Shown: one piece after another, positions 1 through 5,444 of the stretch | Layout of the letters: every line of letters begins with the position of its first letter | How positions within the stretch are numbered: position 1 is the stretch's first letter | Source of the DNA: an uncultured Rhodospirillaceae bacterium | GTDB taxonomy: Bacteria; Pseudomonadota; Alphaproteobacteria; RF32; CAG-239 | DNA: 11,713 nt | Direction: 5' to 3' | Assembly: GCA_900313185.1 (NCBI GenBank) | Contig: OMQI01000073.1 | Location: 1-11,713, forward strand | Translations under genes and position numbers: made by a program | Notes under the pieces: generated by a model | Databases searched by the model: none | Told to the model about the DNA's origin: nothing | The model's input: only the letters and a program-made list of their open reading frames with translations

Positions 1-501
1 GCGATAAAGCTTCATACCGACTACGCCTGCCACCATCTGAGCTCCTGCGCAAATACCCAGCACCGGCATCTGATACTTAAGAGCATCGATAATGCTCTCA
101 ACATAAGCCTGTGAGCGCTGTGTAGGATACTCGAGACGCTGTGTCTTGGCATCGGTATAGAACTTCTCGGGTGAAGCGAATGCTCCGCCGGGAAGCACCA
201 ACGCATCACAATCTGCCAACTGCGAACGATGATGTTCATAATCCAGAAACATTATTCTGGCACCGGCCTTAGCCAAAGCAAGAACATAGTTCCAGTCAGA
301 ACAGTAATAATCTTTCTCTCTTCCGAAGAGTAAACCGATGACAGGAGCATCTTTCTTGGGAGCAGGAACACCCAATCTTTCATAATCATCAAGCTTGAGC
401 CAAAAACTCGGACTCATATCCTTGCGATTAATCTTTTTCCACTCCGAATCGCTCAGTCCAAAACCGTCAAACTGAGACAAAAACTCTGCAAATCTTTTCA
501 T
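1..501 (-). CDS. Class I glutamine amidotransferase-like protein (peptidase C26 / gamma-glutamyl-GABA hydrolase type), 3' end cut by window
   Basis: The reverse strand reads open from an ATG at 499-501 to the window edge, 167 codons. The protein has a distinctive N-terminal extension (about residues 1-50), a beta strand entering the fold (PVIGLLFG, 53-60), the oxyanion segment LVLPGG (101-106) and the nucleophile elbow GICAGAQ, with the catalytic cysteine at about residue 151. This pattern is typical of class I GATases, and GIC-x-G-x-Q fits the C26 branch best. The His-Glu part of the triad would lie beyond the window. Leucine codons are largely CTT/CTC/CTG, and GC by rough hand count is about 47%, whereas the other genes mostly use TTA/TTG. 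No Shine-Dalgarno is visible before the ATG. Transfer from another lineage, or an assembly join, is possible. The substrate cannot be told from the sequence; a related amidase role is equally possible. Confidence 0.82.
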   Translation of the reverse strand, partial: MKRFAEFLSQFDGFGLSDSEWKKINRKDMSPSFWLKLDDYERLGVPAPKKDAPVIGLLFGREKDYYCSDWNYVLALAKAGARIMFLDYEHHRSQLADCDALVLPGGAFASPEKFYTDAKTQRLEYPTQRSQAYVESIIDALKYQMPVLGICAGAQMVAGVVGMKLYR

Positions 502-562
502 AAGCAATCGTTTTTAATTAATAATTTTTGTTAATAAACCCTAATAATGTAAAATTTCAGAT

Positions 563-591
563 AAGATAGCACTTAAAAATTTATTTGTCAA
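563..591 (-). promoter_or_regulatory. Sigma-70-type promoter for the amidotransferase gene
   Basis: On the reverse strand, TTGACA (586-591) is followed by a 17-nt spacer and TATCTT (563-568). This would give a leader of roughly 55 nt, A/T-rich and without a Shine-Dalgarno. It is divergent to the plus-strand TTGACA at 610-615. Predicted by eye only. Confidence 0.45.
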
Positions 592-609
592 TTTTTTAAA
601 AATGAAATC

Positions 610-637
610 TTGACATTGTTACAAAAGGAGTTATAAT
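610..637 (+). promoter_or_regulatory. Consensus-like promoter overlapping a start codon
   Basis: TTGACA (610-615), a 16-nt spacer and TATAAT (632-637) match the sigma-70 consensus at all twelve positions. The -10 hexamer includes the first two bases of the ATG at 636-638, and a Shine-Dalgarno AAGGAG (625-630) lies inside the spacer. If the promoter is used, the transcript starts at about 644, downstream of that ATG. Either the promoter match is fortuitous or the small gene begins further in, for example at the ATG at 666. Confidence 0.4.
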
Positions 638-923
638 GATTAGCAATAAATTTATAATTATACCTATGCAAAAAACAATTGAGACAAGTGGTTTGTTGCT
701 ACCGCTCAAGCTACTCAGCCTGACTACCGGAGGGTCTGTCGGCAGTTTGAAAATACGCCAAGAAGTTATGCCATTGATGCGCCGTAATCTTGATGCCGTA
801 AAATTCATACCGCCTGAGGAAGTTCCGTTAATCCGCGAGTATGCTGATAAGGTCAAAAGTTTCGCCCCAGAGTTGGCTGACGAATTGACTGCATTGGTAG
901 CAAAATTCAATCCAAGTCTGTAA
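636..923 (+). CDS. Small conserved-looking protein of unknown function, 95 aa
   Basis: An ATG at 636 is preceded by a good Shine-Dalgarno, AAGGAG at 625-630 with 5-nt spacing, and the frame ends at TAA 921-923 just before a strong terminator, so a real monocistronic gene is likely. I do not recognise the family. The N-terminal half has a hydrophobic stretch (GLLLPLKLLSLTTGG, about residues 19-33) that is too short and too interrupted for a confident membrane span. The C-terminal half looks amphipathic and helical (about residues 60-90, rich in E, K, A and L). There are no cysteines or obvious catalytic motifs. The start is uncertain because a consensus promoter overlaps this ATG; a start at 666 would give 85 aa but lacks a Shine-Dalgarno. 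Function cannot be assigned. Confidence 0.6.
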   Translation: MISNKFIIIPMQKTIETSGLLLPLKLLSLTTGGSVGSLKIRQEVMPLMRRNLDAVKFIPPEEVPLIREYADKVKSFAPELADELTALVAKFNPSL

Positions 924-932
924 GACGTATAG

Positions 933-973
933 GAGCCCCAATTTCTTTATTTAAAGAACTTGAGGCTCTTTTT
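933..973 (+). terminator. Rho-independent terminator after the small gene
   Basis: GAGCC (933-937) pairs with GGCTC (964-968), and the stem continues inward through CAA/TTG and TTCTTTA/TAAAGAA with two mismatches. The stem is followed by TTTTT (969-973). It lies 10 nt past the stop codon at 923, and the next promoter begins at 984. Confidence 0.8.
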
Positions 974-983
974 GTTTACTTGC

Positions 984-1011
984 TTGACATTTTGCGGATT
1001 TAAGGTAAATT
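984..1011 (+). promoter_or_regulatory. Probable promoter of the CoA-transferase operon
   Basis: TTGACA (984-989), a 16-nt spacer and TAAATT (1006-1011). The preceding bases give TTGCTTGACA, like the -35 region before the gene at 2426. It would leave a very short leader before the Shine-Dalgarno AAAGGAGA (1018-1025). Confidence 0.45.
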
Positions 1012-1029
1012 TGCCGCAAAGGAGATTTT

Positions 1030-1692
1030 ATGGTCAAGTTTATTACAGCCAAAGAGGCAACACATTTTTTCAAAAATGGGCAAACCGTTATGATTGGCGG
1101 TTTTTTAAATTGCGGTAATCCGCAGGACGTCATAACCGAAATATTAAAAACCAATCTTAAAGATTTTACCCTGATTGCCAATGATACTGCCACACCTGAA
1201 GATAGCCGCGGAAAATTGGTGGTTGCTCATAAAATTAAAAAAGCGATTGTTTCGCATATCGGCACCAATCAAGAAACCGTGCGTCAATATAATGCCAAAG
1301 AAATCGAAGTTGATTTGCAACCGCAAGGAACTTTAGCAGAAAGAATCCGTGCCGCCGGAGCGGGATTAGGCGGTATTTTAACCCCTGTAGGCCTAAATAC
1401 ACTGGTTGCCGAAAACAAACAAATCATTACCGTTGATAATAAACAATATTTACTGGAAACCCCGCTTAAAGCAGATGTGGCAATTATTTACGCCACCTAT
1501 GCCGATAAGTTCGGAAATTTGGCGTTTCACGGTTCAACCAAAAACTTCAATGTTTTGATGCCTATGGCCGCAGATGTGGTAATTGTCGAAGCCGAAAATA
1601 TATCCGAACAACCGTTATCTCCTGATAATATCGTCGTACCGGGGATTTTTGTTGATTATATGATTAAGAAAGAAAACAATGGAACTGACTAA
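1030..1692 (+). CDS. atoD: 3-oxoacid CoA-transferase, subunit A (acetate/acetoacetate CoA-transferase alpha)
   Basis: This is the alpha subunit of a heteromeric family I CoA-transferase, which moves CoA between acyl groups such as acetoacetate, butyrate, acetate or succinate. At 220 aa it has the usual length of AtoD/ScoA. The N-terminal glycine-rich segment GGFLNCGNPQ (about residues 23-32) is the family CoA-binding signature, and later stretches such as ERIRAAGAGLGG (about 104-115) and DKFGNLAFHGS (about 159-169) are also typical. A strong Shine-Dalgarno, AAAGGAGA, sits just upstream of the ATG. The frame overlaps the beta-subunit gene by 14 nt, consistent with coupled production of the two subunits. 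Substrate preference (AtoDA, ScoAB or a butyrate enzyme) cannot be fixed from sequence alone, and no thiolase or beta-oxidation gene lies in the window. The symbol is by family resemblance. Confidence 0.9.
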   Translation: MVKFITAKEATHFFKNGQTVMIGGFLNCGNPQDVITEILKTNLKDFTLIANDTATPEDSRGKLVVAHKIKKAIVSHIGTNQETVRQYNAKEIEVDLQPQGTLAERIRAAGAGLGGILTPVGLNTLVAENKQIITVDNKQYLLETPLKADVAIIYATYADKFGNLAFHGSTKNFNVLMPMAADVVIVEAENISEQPLSPDNIVVPGIFVDYMIKKENNGTD

Positions 1693-2329
1693 AGAACAAG
1701 CGCAAGAAATCATTGCTCGCCGTGTTGCCCGAGAGTTTAAGGACGGCGATGTGGTCACTTTAGGTATCGGACTTCCGACTAAGGCCATAAGTTATGTATC
1801 TGATGACGTACATATAATCGTACAATCGGAAAACGGTGTTTTGGGCGTTGGTGCTTATCAAGATGACAGCAATCGTGATCCCCATATAATTAATGCCGGA
1901 GGTTTCGGAGTAACCATTAATGATGGCGGATGTTTTGTTGACAGTTTAACAGCCTTTGCAATGATGCGTGGCGGACACATTGATTTAACGGTTTTAGGTG
2001 CTTTGCAGGTTGATGCCGAAGGAAATTTAGCCAACTGGTGCATTCCGGGTAAATTTACCCCCGGTATGGGGGGGGCGATGGACTTGGTAGTCGGCACCAA
2101 GCGTCTGATTATCGCTATGGAACACACGGCCAAAGGTGCACCGAAAATTTTACAAAAATGCACTCTTCCTCTGACGGTTGCTCATAAGGTCAATACCATA
2201 ATTACCGAAAAAGCTGTATTTGAAATAATAAATAATAAATTGATTTTACGTGAAATAAGTCCCTACTCCTCACTTGATGAAATTCGTCAAACCACGGACG
2301 CCGAGTTCATTGTTGATTTAACAGCATAA
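1679..2329 (+). CDS. atoA: 3-oxoacid CoA-transferase, subunit B (catalytic beta subunit)
   Basis: This is the catalytic partner of the preceding gene. The motif SENGVLG carries the family's active-site glutamate (E51 here), which forms the glutamyl-CoA thioester intermediate. Also conserved are the early GIGLPT (about residues 29-34), the segment following NDGG (about 81-84), and the C-terminal half motif PGMGGAMDLVVG. The length of 216 aa equals that of AtoA-type beta subunits. The start codon lies inside the end of the alpha gene with only a weak purine-rich Shine-Dalgarno, so translation probably depends on coupling. An 8-G run (2068-2075) falls within the GMGGAMD codons. No clear hairpin terminator follows before the promoter at 2367. 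Together with subunit A it would act in cytosolic short-chain acyl-CoA or ketone-body metabolism. Confidence 0.92.
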   Translation: MELTKEQAQEIIARRVAREFKDGDVVTLGIGLPTKAISYVSDDVHIIVQSENGVLGVGAYQDDSNRDPHIINAGGFGVTINDGGCFVDSLTAFAMMRGGHIDLTVLGALQVDAEGNLANWCIPGKFTPGMGGAMDLVVGTKRLIIAMEHTAKGAPKILQKCTLPLTVAHKVNTIITEKAVFEIINNKLILREISPYSSLDEIRQTTDAEFIVDLTA

Positions 2330-2366
2330 TTTTTGCAACTTTTTTATATAACTTTGCATTTTTTGC

Positions 2367-2395
2367 TTGATTTTAGACAAAATTTGTTTTATACT
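2367..2395 (+). promoter_or_regulatory. Promoter of the membrane-protein gene
   Basis: TTGATT (2367-2372), a 17-nt spacer and TATACT (2390-2395; five of six consensus bases). The bases TTGCTTGA are shared with the promoter at 984. It supports transcription of the gene starting at 2426 with a leader of about 25 nt. Confidence 0.55.
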
Positions 2396-2425
2396 GTAAG
2401 CAAAGATGGAAAGAGGAGAATTACA

Positions 2426-3193
2426 ATGACTGATAATAAAGATAATTTAACATACTCAGATGTGTTGAAACAGGTGGAAACATTTAATGATAGTAAAATT
2501 ATCGAATCTCACTGGTTGAATATCTTCGAAATGAGCAATAGCAAAAAAAGCAAGATTGCCGAAGAAATATTATTACAGCCATATATGGCGGAAGTATATA
2601 GAAGAAACGGTATAGAACCTTATGATGTAAAAGAATTCATACAGCAAGTAGCAGATAACCCAAAACAGTGCGAGACCGTTATTCTGGAAAATTCTATTGT
2701 TTTTGATGCAAATGTAAATAATTCAAAAGATATGAACGGTGACGGAATAAGTGACGGCAATAGCCACAAAATAGACTCCAAAGAAGAGGAAGAAGCGCGC
2801 AAGAACGATCTTACCGAGAGATTGGGAAGTCTTATGAAGTCATTTGCAGCAAAAAAAGAAGCTGAACGCACTCCTCCTGCGCCGGAAAAGAAATGGTGGG
2901 AAAAAGCTTTAAGCAAAGCAGGTAATGTGGTTCGTGCTTTTGCTATGGCCGGTGGAATTGCTATGATAGCAGGTGGTACATATTTAGGAGTAAAGATATA
3001 TTCAGATGAAAAAAATAACGATAACAACTATGGTATCGTTCCTGATAATAATACTTCCAAAGCAATGAAAAATGCACGTGAAAAACTTTCTAAGGACCCT
3101 AAAACCAATTATGATGCTTTCACAAAAGCCGAAAAGAAAACACCAAATAAAGGCTTTATCAATATTCGTGACAATGGTGGACAAAGCCTCTGA
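2426..3193 (+). CDS. Unknown single-span membrane protein with an acidic Ca-loop-like motif, 255 aa
   Basis: The frame is open from 2333, but the ATG at 2426 is preferred: it has AGAGGAGAA (2412-2420) at proper spacing and lies just after a good promoter, whereas the upstream part overlaps that promoter. Residues 1-95 look mostly helical and soluble. Residues 102-110 (DMNGDGISD) resemble the calcium-binding loop of EF-hand or thrombospondin type 3 repeats. Residues 117-160 are highly charged and include PPAP (150-153), then WW (157-158). A single hydrophobic segment spans about 168-190 (AMAGGIAMIAGG), flanked by basic residues before it and acidic residues after it. The rest (191-255) is K/N/D-rich and polar. 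No signal peptide is visible, so the likely topology is a cytoplasmic N-terminus with a short external tail. I do not recognise the family; the calcium loop is a suggestion only. Confidence 0.72.
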   Translation: MTDNKDNLTYSDVLKQVETFNDSKIIESHWLNIFEMSNSKKSKIAEEILLQPYMAEVYRRNGIEPYDVKEFIQQVADNPKQCETVILENSIVFDANVNNSKDMNGDGISDGNSHKIDSKEEEEARKNDLTERLGSLMKSFAAKKEAERTPPAPEKKWWEKALSKAGNVVRAFAMAGGIAMIAGGTYLGVKIYSDEKNNDNNYGIVPDNNTSKAMKNAREKLSKDPKTNYDAFTKAEKKTPNKGFINIRDNGGQSL

Positions 3194-3211
3194 TAATTGT
3201 AATTTTCCAAC

Positions 3212-3243
3212 AAAAAATCCGTTCTTTCATGAACGGATTTTTT
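3212..3243. terminator. Bidirectional terminator between convergent genes
   Basis: A perfect 13-bp inverted repeat, 3212-3224 paired with 3231-3243 (core AATCCGTTC/GAACGGATT) around a 6-nt loop. Runs of A on one side and T on the other give a U tract in either direction. It ends transcription of the plus-strand gene ending at 3193 and of ruvC on the minus strand, whose stop codon (3243-3245) touches the stem. Confidence 0.88.
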
Positions 3244-3728
3244 TATTTATATGCCATCGTCGTTGTACGATAGTGGCTTCTGGTAATTGCCATCGCTAGG
3301 GCATCTGCCGAATCATTATTTTTCGGTTGGCAACCGGGAAGAAGTATTTTCACCATCATACCTATTTGATTTTTATCGGCGTGTCCGACACCAACCAAAG
3401 CTTTTTTGACTTTATTCGGCTCAAACTCAAATAACGGAATACCATAATGTCCGGCCGATAAAATAACTACCCCACGTGCCATACTCAATTTAAGCGAAGT
3501 TTCCGGATTGCTGTTAAGAAAAGTTTTTTCTATCGCCGCCTCTTCCGGTTTGTACGTTTCTATTACCTCGCAAAGAGTTTTGAAAATAAGTTCCAAACGC
3601 TCTTCTATCGGCATTTTCGGATTGGTTGGAATAAAACCGTCCGCAACATATTGCAGACGGTTTCCGTTTACTTCGATAATTCCCCATCCCGTAGATGATA
3701 AACTCGGATCCAACCCTAAAATTCGCAT
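3243..3728 (-). CDS. ruvC: Crossover junction endodeoxyribonuclease RuvC (Holliday junction resolvase)
   Basis: RuvC cuts Holliday junctions symmetrically during recombinational repair, working with the RuvAB branch-migration motor. The 161-aa protein starts MRILGLDPSL, typical of RuvC, and has the four acidic metal-binding residues of its RNase H-like fold: D7, E67 (in AIEKTF), D139 and D142 (in NDSADALAMAI). Its length is close to the usual 160-175. The stop of yebC is 1 nt upstream of the ATG, so the two are co-transcribed. The gene runs straight into a terminator, so ruvA and ruvB are not downstream here, unlike the common yebC-ruvC-ruvA-ruvB order; they must be elsewhere. Nothing in the reading frame suggests loss of activity. 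Confidence 0.96.
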   Translation of the reverse strand: MRILGLDPSLSSTGWGIIEVNGNRLQYVADGFIPTNPKMPIEERLELIFKTLCEVIETYKPEEAAIEKTFLNSNPETSLKLSMARGVVILSAGHYGIPLFEFEPNKVKKALVGVGHADKNQIGMMVKILLPGCQPKNNDSADALAMAITRSHYRTTTMAYK

Positions 3729-3729
3729 A

Positions 3730-4485
3730 TTATTCCGCTGAAAGTTGAGCCATCACATCATCTGAAATTTCGGCATTGTGATACACGTGTTGAACATCTT
3801 CATCATCTTCCAATGCGTCAATAAATTCCAAGAATTTACGGGCAGTATCAACATCGGTAATATCAACTTTTACCACCGGTTTCCAATCTAATCTGGAAGC
3901 GGACGGAGTACCGTATTTTGCTTCCAAAGCCGAAGTTACCGCCGACAAATCATCAGGCAAAGTTTCAATCTCGTGATTTTCTTCATCAGACACCACTTCG
4001 TTGGCACCGGCCTCTAACGCAGCCTCAAACATTTCATCGGCACTGGCTACACTTACCGGATAAGCAATATAACCTATACGTTCAAAGTTGAATACAACCG
4101 AACCGCTTTCGCCCATAGCACCGCCACGCTTACCGAAAATGGTACGAACATTGCCGGCCGTACGGTTTTTATTATCGGTCAAAGCCTCAACAATAACCGA
4201 AACTTTATTGGCAGAAAAACCTTCGTAACGCATAGTTACGAAATCGGCACCACCGGCAACGGTAGTCGCTTTGGCAATCGCACGTTCAATATTGTCTTTC
4301 GGCATACTTTCGGCACGTGCGGCCTGTATAGCTAGACGTAAACGTGGATTTTTATCCGGCTCCGGCAAACCGCTCTTGGCGGCTACGGTAATTTCACGGG
4401 CAAGCTTAGCAAAAACACGCGCTTTTTTAGCATCTTGCGCCCCTTTTCTATACATAATGTTTTTAAATTGCGAATGTCCTGACAT
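3730..4485 (-). CDS. yebC: YebC/PmpR-family protein (TACO1 family)
   Basis: This 251-aa protein has the family hallmark N-terminus MSGHSQFKNI, followed by the KGAQDAKKARVFAKLAREI helix region, the conserved NPRLRLAIQAAR (about residues 46-57) and MPKDNIERAI (about 61-70). The central GKRGGAMGESGSVVF region (about 119-133) is also typical. YebC proteins are cytosolic; they were described as DNA-binding regulators and, for some members, as factors that relieve ribosome stalling at proline runs. The ATG at 4485 has a strong Shine-Dalgarno, AGGAGA, on the reverse strand. It heads a two-gene unit with ruvC (1-nt gap), the order seen in many bacteria. Full length and intact. Confidence 0.96.
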   Translation of the reverse strand: MSGHSQFKNIMYRKGAQDAKKARVFAKLAREITVAAKSGLPEPDKNPRLRLAIQAARAESMPKDNIERAIAKATTVAGGADFVTMRYEGFSANKVSVIVEALTDNKNRTAGNVRTIFGKRGGAMGESGSVVFNFERIGYIAYPVSVASADEMFEAALEAGANEVVSDEENHEIETLPDDLSAVTSALEAKYGTPSASRLDWKPVVKVDITDVDTARKFLEFIDALEDDEDVQHVYHNAEISDDVMAQLSAE

Positions 4486-4523
4486 TAAATTATCTCCTGT
4501 GCAATATATTACTTTCTGCGCCC

Positions 4524-4553
4524 TTTATAGACTAATCTTACATACTTTTTCAA
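4524..4553 (-). promoter_or_regulatory. Promoter of yebC-ruvC
   Basis: On the reverse strand, TTGAAA (4548-4553), an 18-nt spacer and TATAAA (4524-4529), about 38 nt before the yebC start. No strong terminator precedes it. The preceding gene ends at 4579 near a 12-bp palindrome (AATATGCATATT, 4569-4580) followed by T-rich sequence, which is at best a weak terminator. Confidence 0.5.
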
Positions 4554-4578
4554 GTTTTTTTTATAAAAAATATGCATA

Positions 4579-5427
4579 TTATTGATTATCTTCGGCGAGT
4601 TTCACTTCGGTAAGCAAAAACGCCGGCGTATTGCGACCGAAAGTATGATACTTTTTAACTAATTCCATCGCCTGAGCGTCTTTTGTATTTTCTTTCTTAA
4701 CCGCTTTCTTTTTATTTTCTTTCGGTGTCTTTACTATTTCTTTAATCGGCAATACTTCTTTTTCAACCTGCTGTTTAGCCGGGTGGCGAATCACAGGCTC
4801 TTCGGTGCGCAAAGCCTCTTGCTCTTTATTACGATCGATTTTAACTTCTTGCGGTGTTTGCAAAATCTGGTCTAAAATTTCCTGAGTTTCTTTGGAGCGA
4901 CGATTGGTATAAACAATATTTTGCTTATCAGCCGGCAAAACTTTCAGAATTTTTTGCAAATTTTCCAATTGATGTGTCTTTTTTATTAAATTTATGTCAT
5001 CAACCACCAAAATATCGGTATTGCTCAAATCAACCTTATCTTCTTCCAACATATCCGCCAACAAATTAGGAGAAGCGATAATCACGTTGGCTTCATCATC
5101 TATATTTTCCTGACTTTCGGTTAAAGCGCTTTCATTTATTTCGTGATATTTATTAAATACGGCGAATCTGTCGGATACCACAACGGACTGTTGCGGTCCT
5201 GCCGTGATAATCAATATATTTTTTGACTTTTTATTTGATATAATGTCTATCAACGGTAAAACGTACGAACAAGTTTTGCCGCAACTTGAGGGAGCTATGG
5301 TGAACACATCTTTTCCCGCCAACACCGACGGTATAACATCAATCTGCACCGTGGTAGGTGTTTCCATACCGCTCTCATTAATCGCTTTTATAGTTTTTTC
5401 GCTTAATCCTAAATCTGCAAAATTCAT
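4579..5427 (-). CDS. DEAD-box-like protein reduced to a degenerate first RecA domain, 282 aa
   Basis: The N-terminus matches the Q-motif region of DEAD-box RNA helicases: F3, LGLSEKTIKAI (6-16), then TPTTVQ with the motif glutamine at Q28. Motif I reads APSSCGKT (45-52) in place of A-x-TGSGKT, keeping GKT. Motif Ia is eroded (TAGPQQS, 75-81), Ib is ASPNLL (118-123), and motif II is DDIN (143-146) where DEAD is expected. Motif III (SAT) is missing; YTN lies at about 173. There is no second RecA domain with motifs IV-VI, which active helicases need. After about residue 195 comes a low-complexity K/E-rich tail, then HTFGRNTPAFLL near the end. It has a GAGGGA Shine-Dalgarno and follows ftsH by 17 nt, so co-transcription is likely. 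It may bind nucleotide or RNA without unwinding. The frame is intact, which argues against a fresh pseudogene. Confidence 0.8.
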   Translation of the reverse strand: MNFADLGLSEKTIKAINESGMETPTTVQIDVIPSVLAGKDVFTIAPSSCGKTCSYVLPLIDIISNKKSKNILIITAGPQQSVVVSDRFAVFNKYHEINESALTESQENIDDEANVIIASPNLLADMLEEDKVDLSNTDILVVDDINLIKKTHQLENLQKILKVLPADKQNIVYTNRRSKETQEILDQILQTPQEVKIDRNKEQEALRTEEPVIRHPAKQQVEKEVLPIKEIVKTPKENKKKAVKKENTKDAQAMELVKKYHTFGRNTPAFLLTEVKLAEDNQ

Positions 5428-5444
5428 TTTTCCCTCTTTTATAT

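Noticed and set aside
21..239. 72-aa minus-strand frame
   Set aside because: It is out of frame with the amidotransferase gene, whose motifs (LPGG, GICAGAQ) run through the same bases on the same strand.
2333..2425. Upstream extension of the membrane-protein frame (31 codons)
   Set aside because: It overlaps the predicted promoter (2367-2395) and lacks a Shine-Dalgarno, whereas the ATG at 2426 has AGAGGAGAA.
2620..3027. 135-aa minus-strand frame opposite the membrane-protein gene
   Set aside because: The sense gene has a promoter, a Shine-Dalgarno and a terminator; the antisense frame has none, and its phenylalanine/serine-rich make-up is typical of an A/T-rich shadow.
4569..4580. 12-bp palindrome AATATGCATATT near the end of the DEAD-box-like gene
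   Set aside because: It has no room for a loop and no GC-rich stem, so it is a poor terminator; chance palindromes are common in such A/T-rich sequence.
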